In this document: piece by piece, positions 63,901 through 64,000 of the stretch
Layout: every line of letters begins with the position of its first letter
Position numbering within the stretch: position 1 is the stretch's first letter
Source: Desulfuromonas versatilis
Lineage (GTDB): Bacteria > Desulfobacterota > Desulfuromonadia > Desulfuromonadales > NIT-T3
Direction: 5' to 3'
DNA: 64,000 nt
Assembly (NCBI RefSeq): GCF_019704135.1
Contig: NZ_AP024355.1
Span: forward strand, 3,975,034-4,039,033
Translations under genes and position numbers: made by a program
Notes under the pieces: generated by a model
What the model was told of the DNA's origin: nothing
What the model saw: the letters and a program-made list of their open reading frames with translations, nothing else
Databases searched by the model: none

Positions 63901-63978
63901 ACCACGAAGGACACGAAGACCACGAAGAAACCCAGAAAAGGGGGTTTCTCTTCGTGTCCTTCGTGCTCTTCGCGGTGA
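63901..63978. repeat. CACGAAGGACACGAAG-type inverted repeat
   Basis: ACCACGAAGGACACGAAG (63901-63918) then CCACGAAGAAACCC mirrors GGGTTTCTCTTCGTGTCC and TTCGTGCTCTTCGCGGTG (63942-63977). It forms a large imperfect hairpin after the gene's stop and may serve as a terminator. Same family as 39409-39648. Confidence 0.7.
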
Positions 63979-64000
63979 ATTGAAAGAAGATTCGCCATGA

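Noticed and set aside
63990-64000. ATG at 63997 at the right edge
   Set aside because: Only one codon is visible. The weak purine stretch upstream is not enough to call a gene.

Overview
The window is 64 kb of GC-rich chromosomal DNA. It probably comes from a Desulfuromonadia/Geobacterales-type bacterium. That placement is an inference from the gene order rho-rpmE-thyX-prfA-prmC-murA-his-yqeY-cvpA-mutS2-dnaG-rpoD, a tungsten-type aldehyde:ferredoxin oxidoreductase, a multiheme c-type lipoprotein, a separate IGP-dehydratase-only HisB with short-form HisG, and the intergenic repeats. No 16S gene is present to confirm it.

Region 1 (1-18.2 kb) is metabolic and envelope accessory DNA: the tail of an RND efflux pump, a small gene behind Cpx-like TTTAC boxes, a GNAT enzyme, a fused 5'-3' exonuclease-RNase HI, an ABC exporter followed in frame by the broken end of a peptide deformylase gene, a PD-(D/E)XK-XPD-type helicase, three small detoxification-type enzymes, a CpxP-PAS-membrane-CpxR-CpxA stress operon, a giant AsmA-like DUF748 protein and an AlaX-like protein that lacks one zinc ligand.

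Region 2 (18.3-24.2 kb) has a five-heme cytochrome lipoprotein and then a lower-GC island. The island holds DUF2442, a stand-alone signal peptidase II with a suspicious 5' end and a duplicated fragment of itself, imperfect 86-bp tandem repeats, an AAA_13 ATPase with a zinc hook and a PrrC/RloC-like R-x3-E...H triad, and an Abi-alpha/DUF4393-like gene. I infer an anti-phage locus.

Region 3 (24.2-32.2 kb) has the oxidoreductase, a Tat-exported YcbK-like peptidase, a LOG-family protein, a Cys-cluster protein, RNase P RNA, a zinc-ribbon coiled-coil protein, a Nif3 protein and a CAT-anticodon tRNA. Region 4 (32.3-51.7 kb) is a long minus-strand housekeeping block running rho, rpmE, thyX, prfA, prmC, murA, hisG, hisD, hisB, hisH, hisA, hisF, hisIE, yqeY, cvpA, mutS2, dnaG, rpoD. 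Nearly every spacer among the his genes carries a small inverted-repeat element. One family, beginning TAGGGGC, supplies the stop codon of hisA, hisH, hisD and thyX.

Region 5 (51.7-64 kb) has a lipoprotein, glutamyl-Q-tRNA(Asp) synthetase, a secreted protein of unknown function, an Rrf2 regulator beside cysteine synthase, a CheB/CheR/PAS/histidine-kinase fusion whose CheB active site is mutated (paired with a one-domain response regulator), and a SAM-I riboswitch controlling a trans-sulfuration-type PLP enzyme. Sulfur amino-acid metabolism is therefore represented by cysK and the riboswitch-controlled gene.
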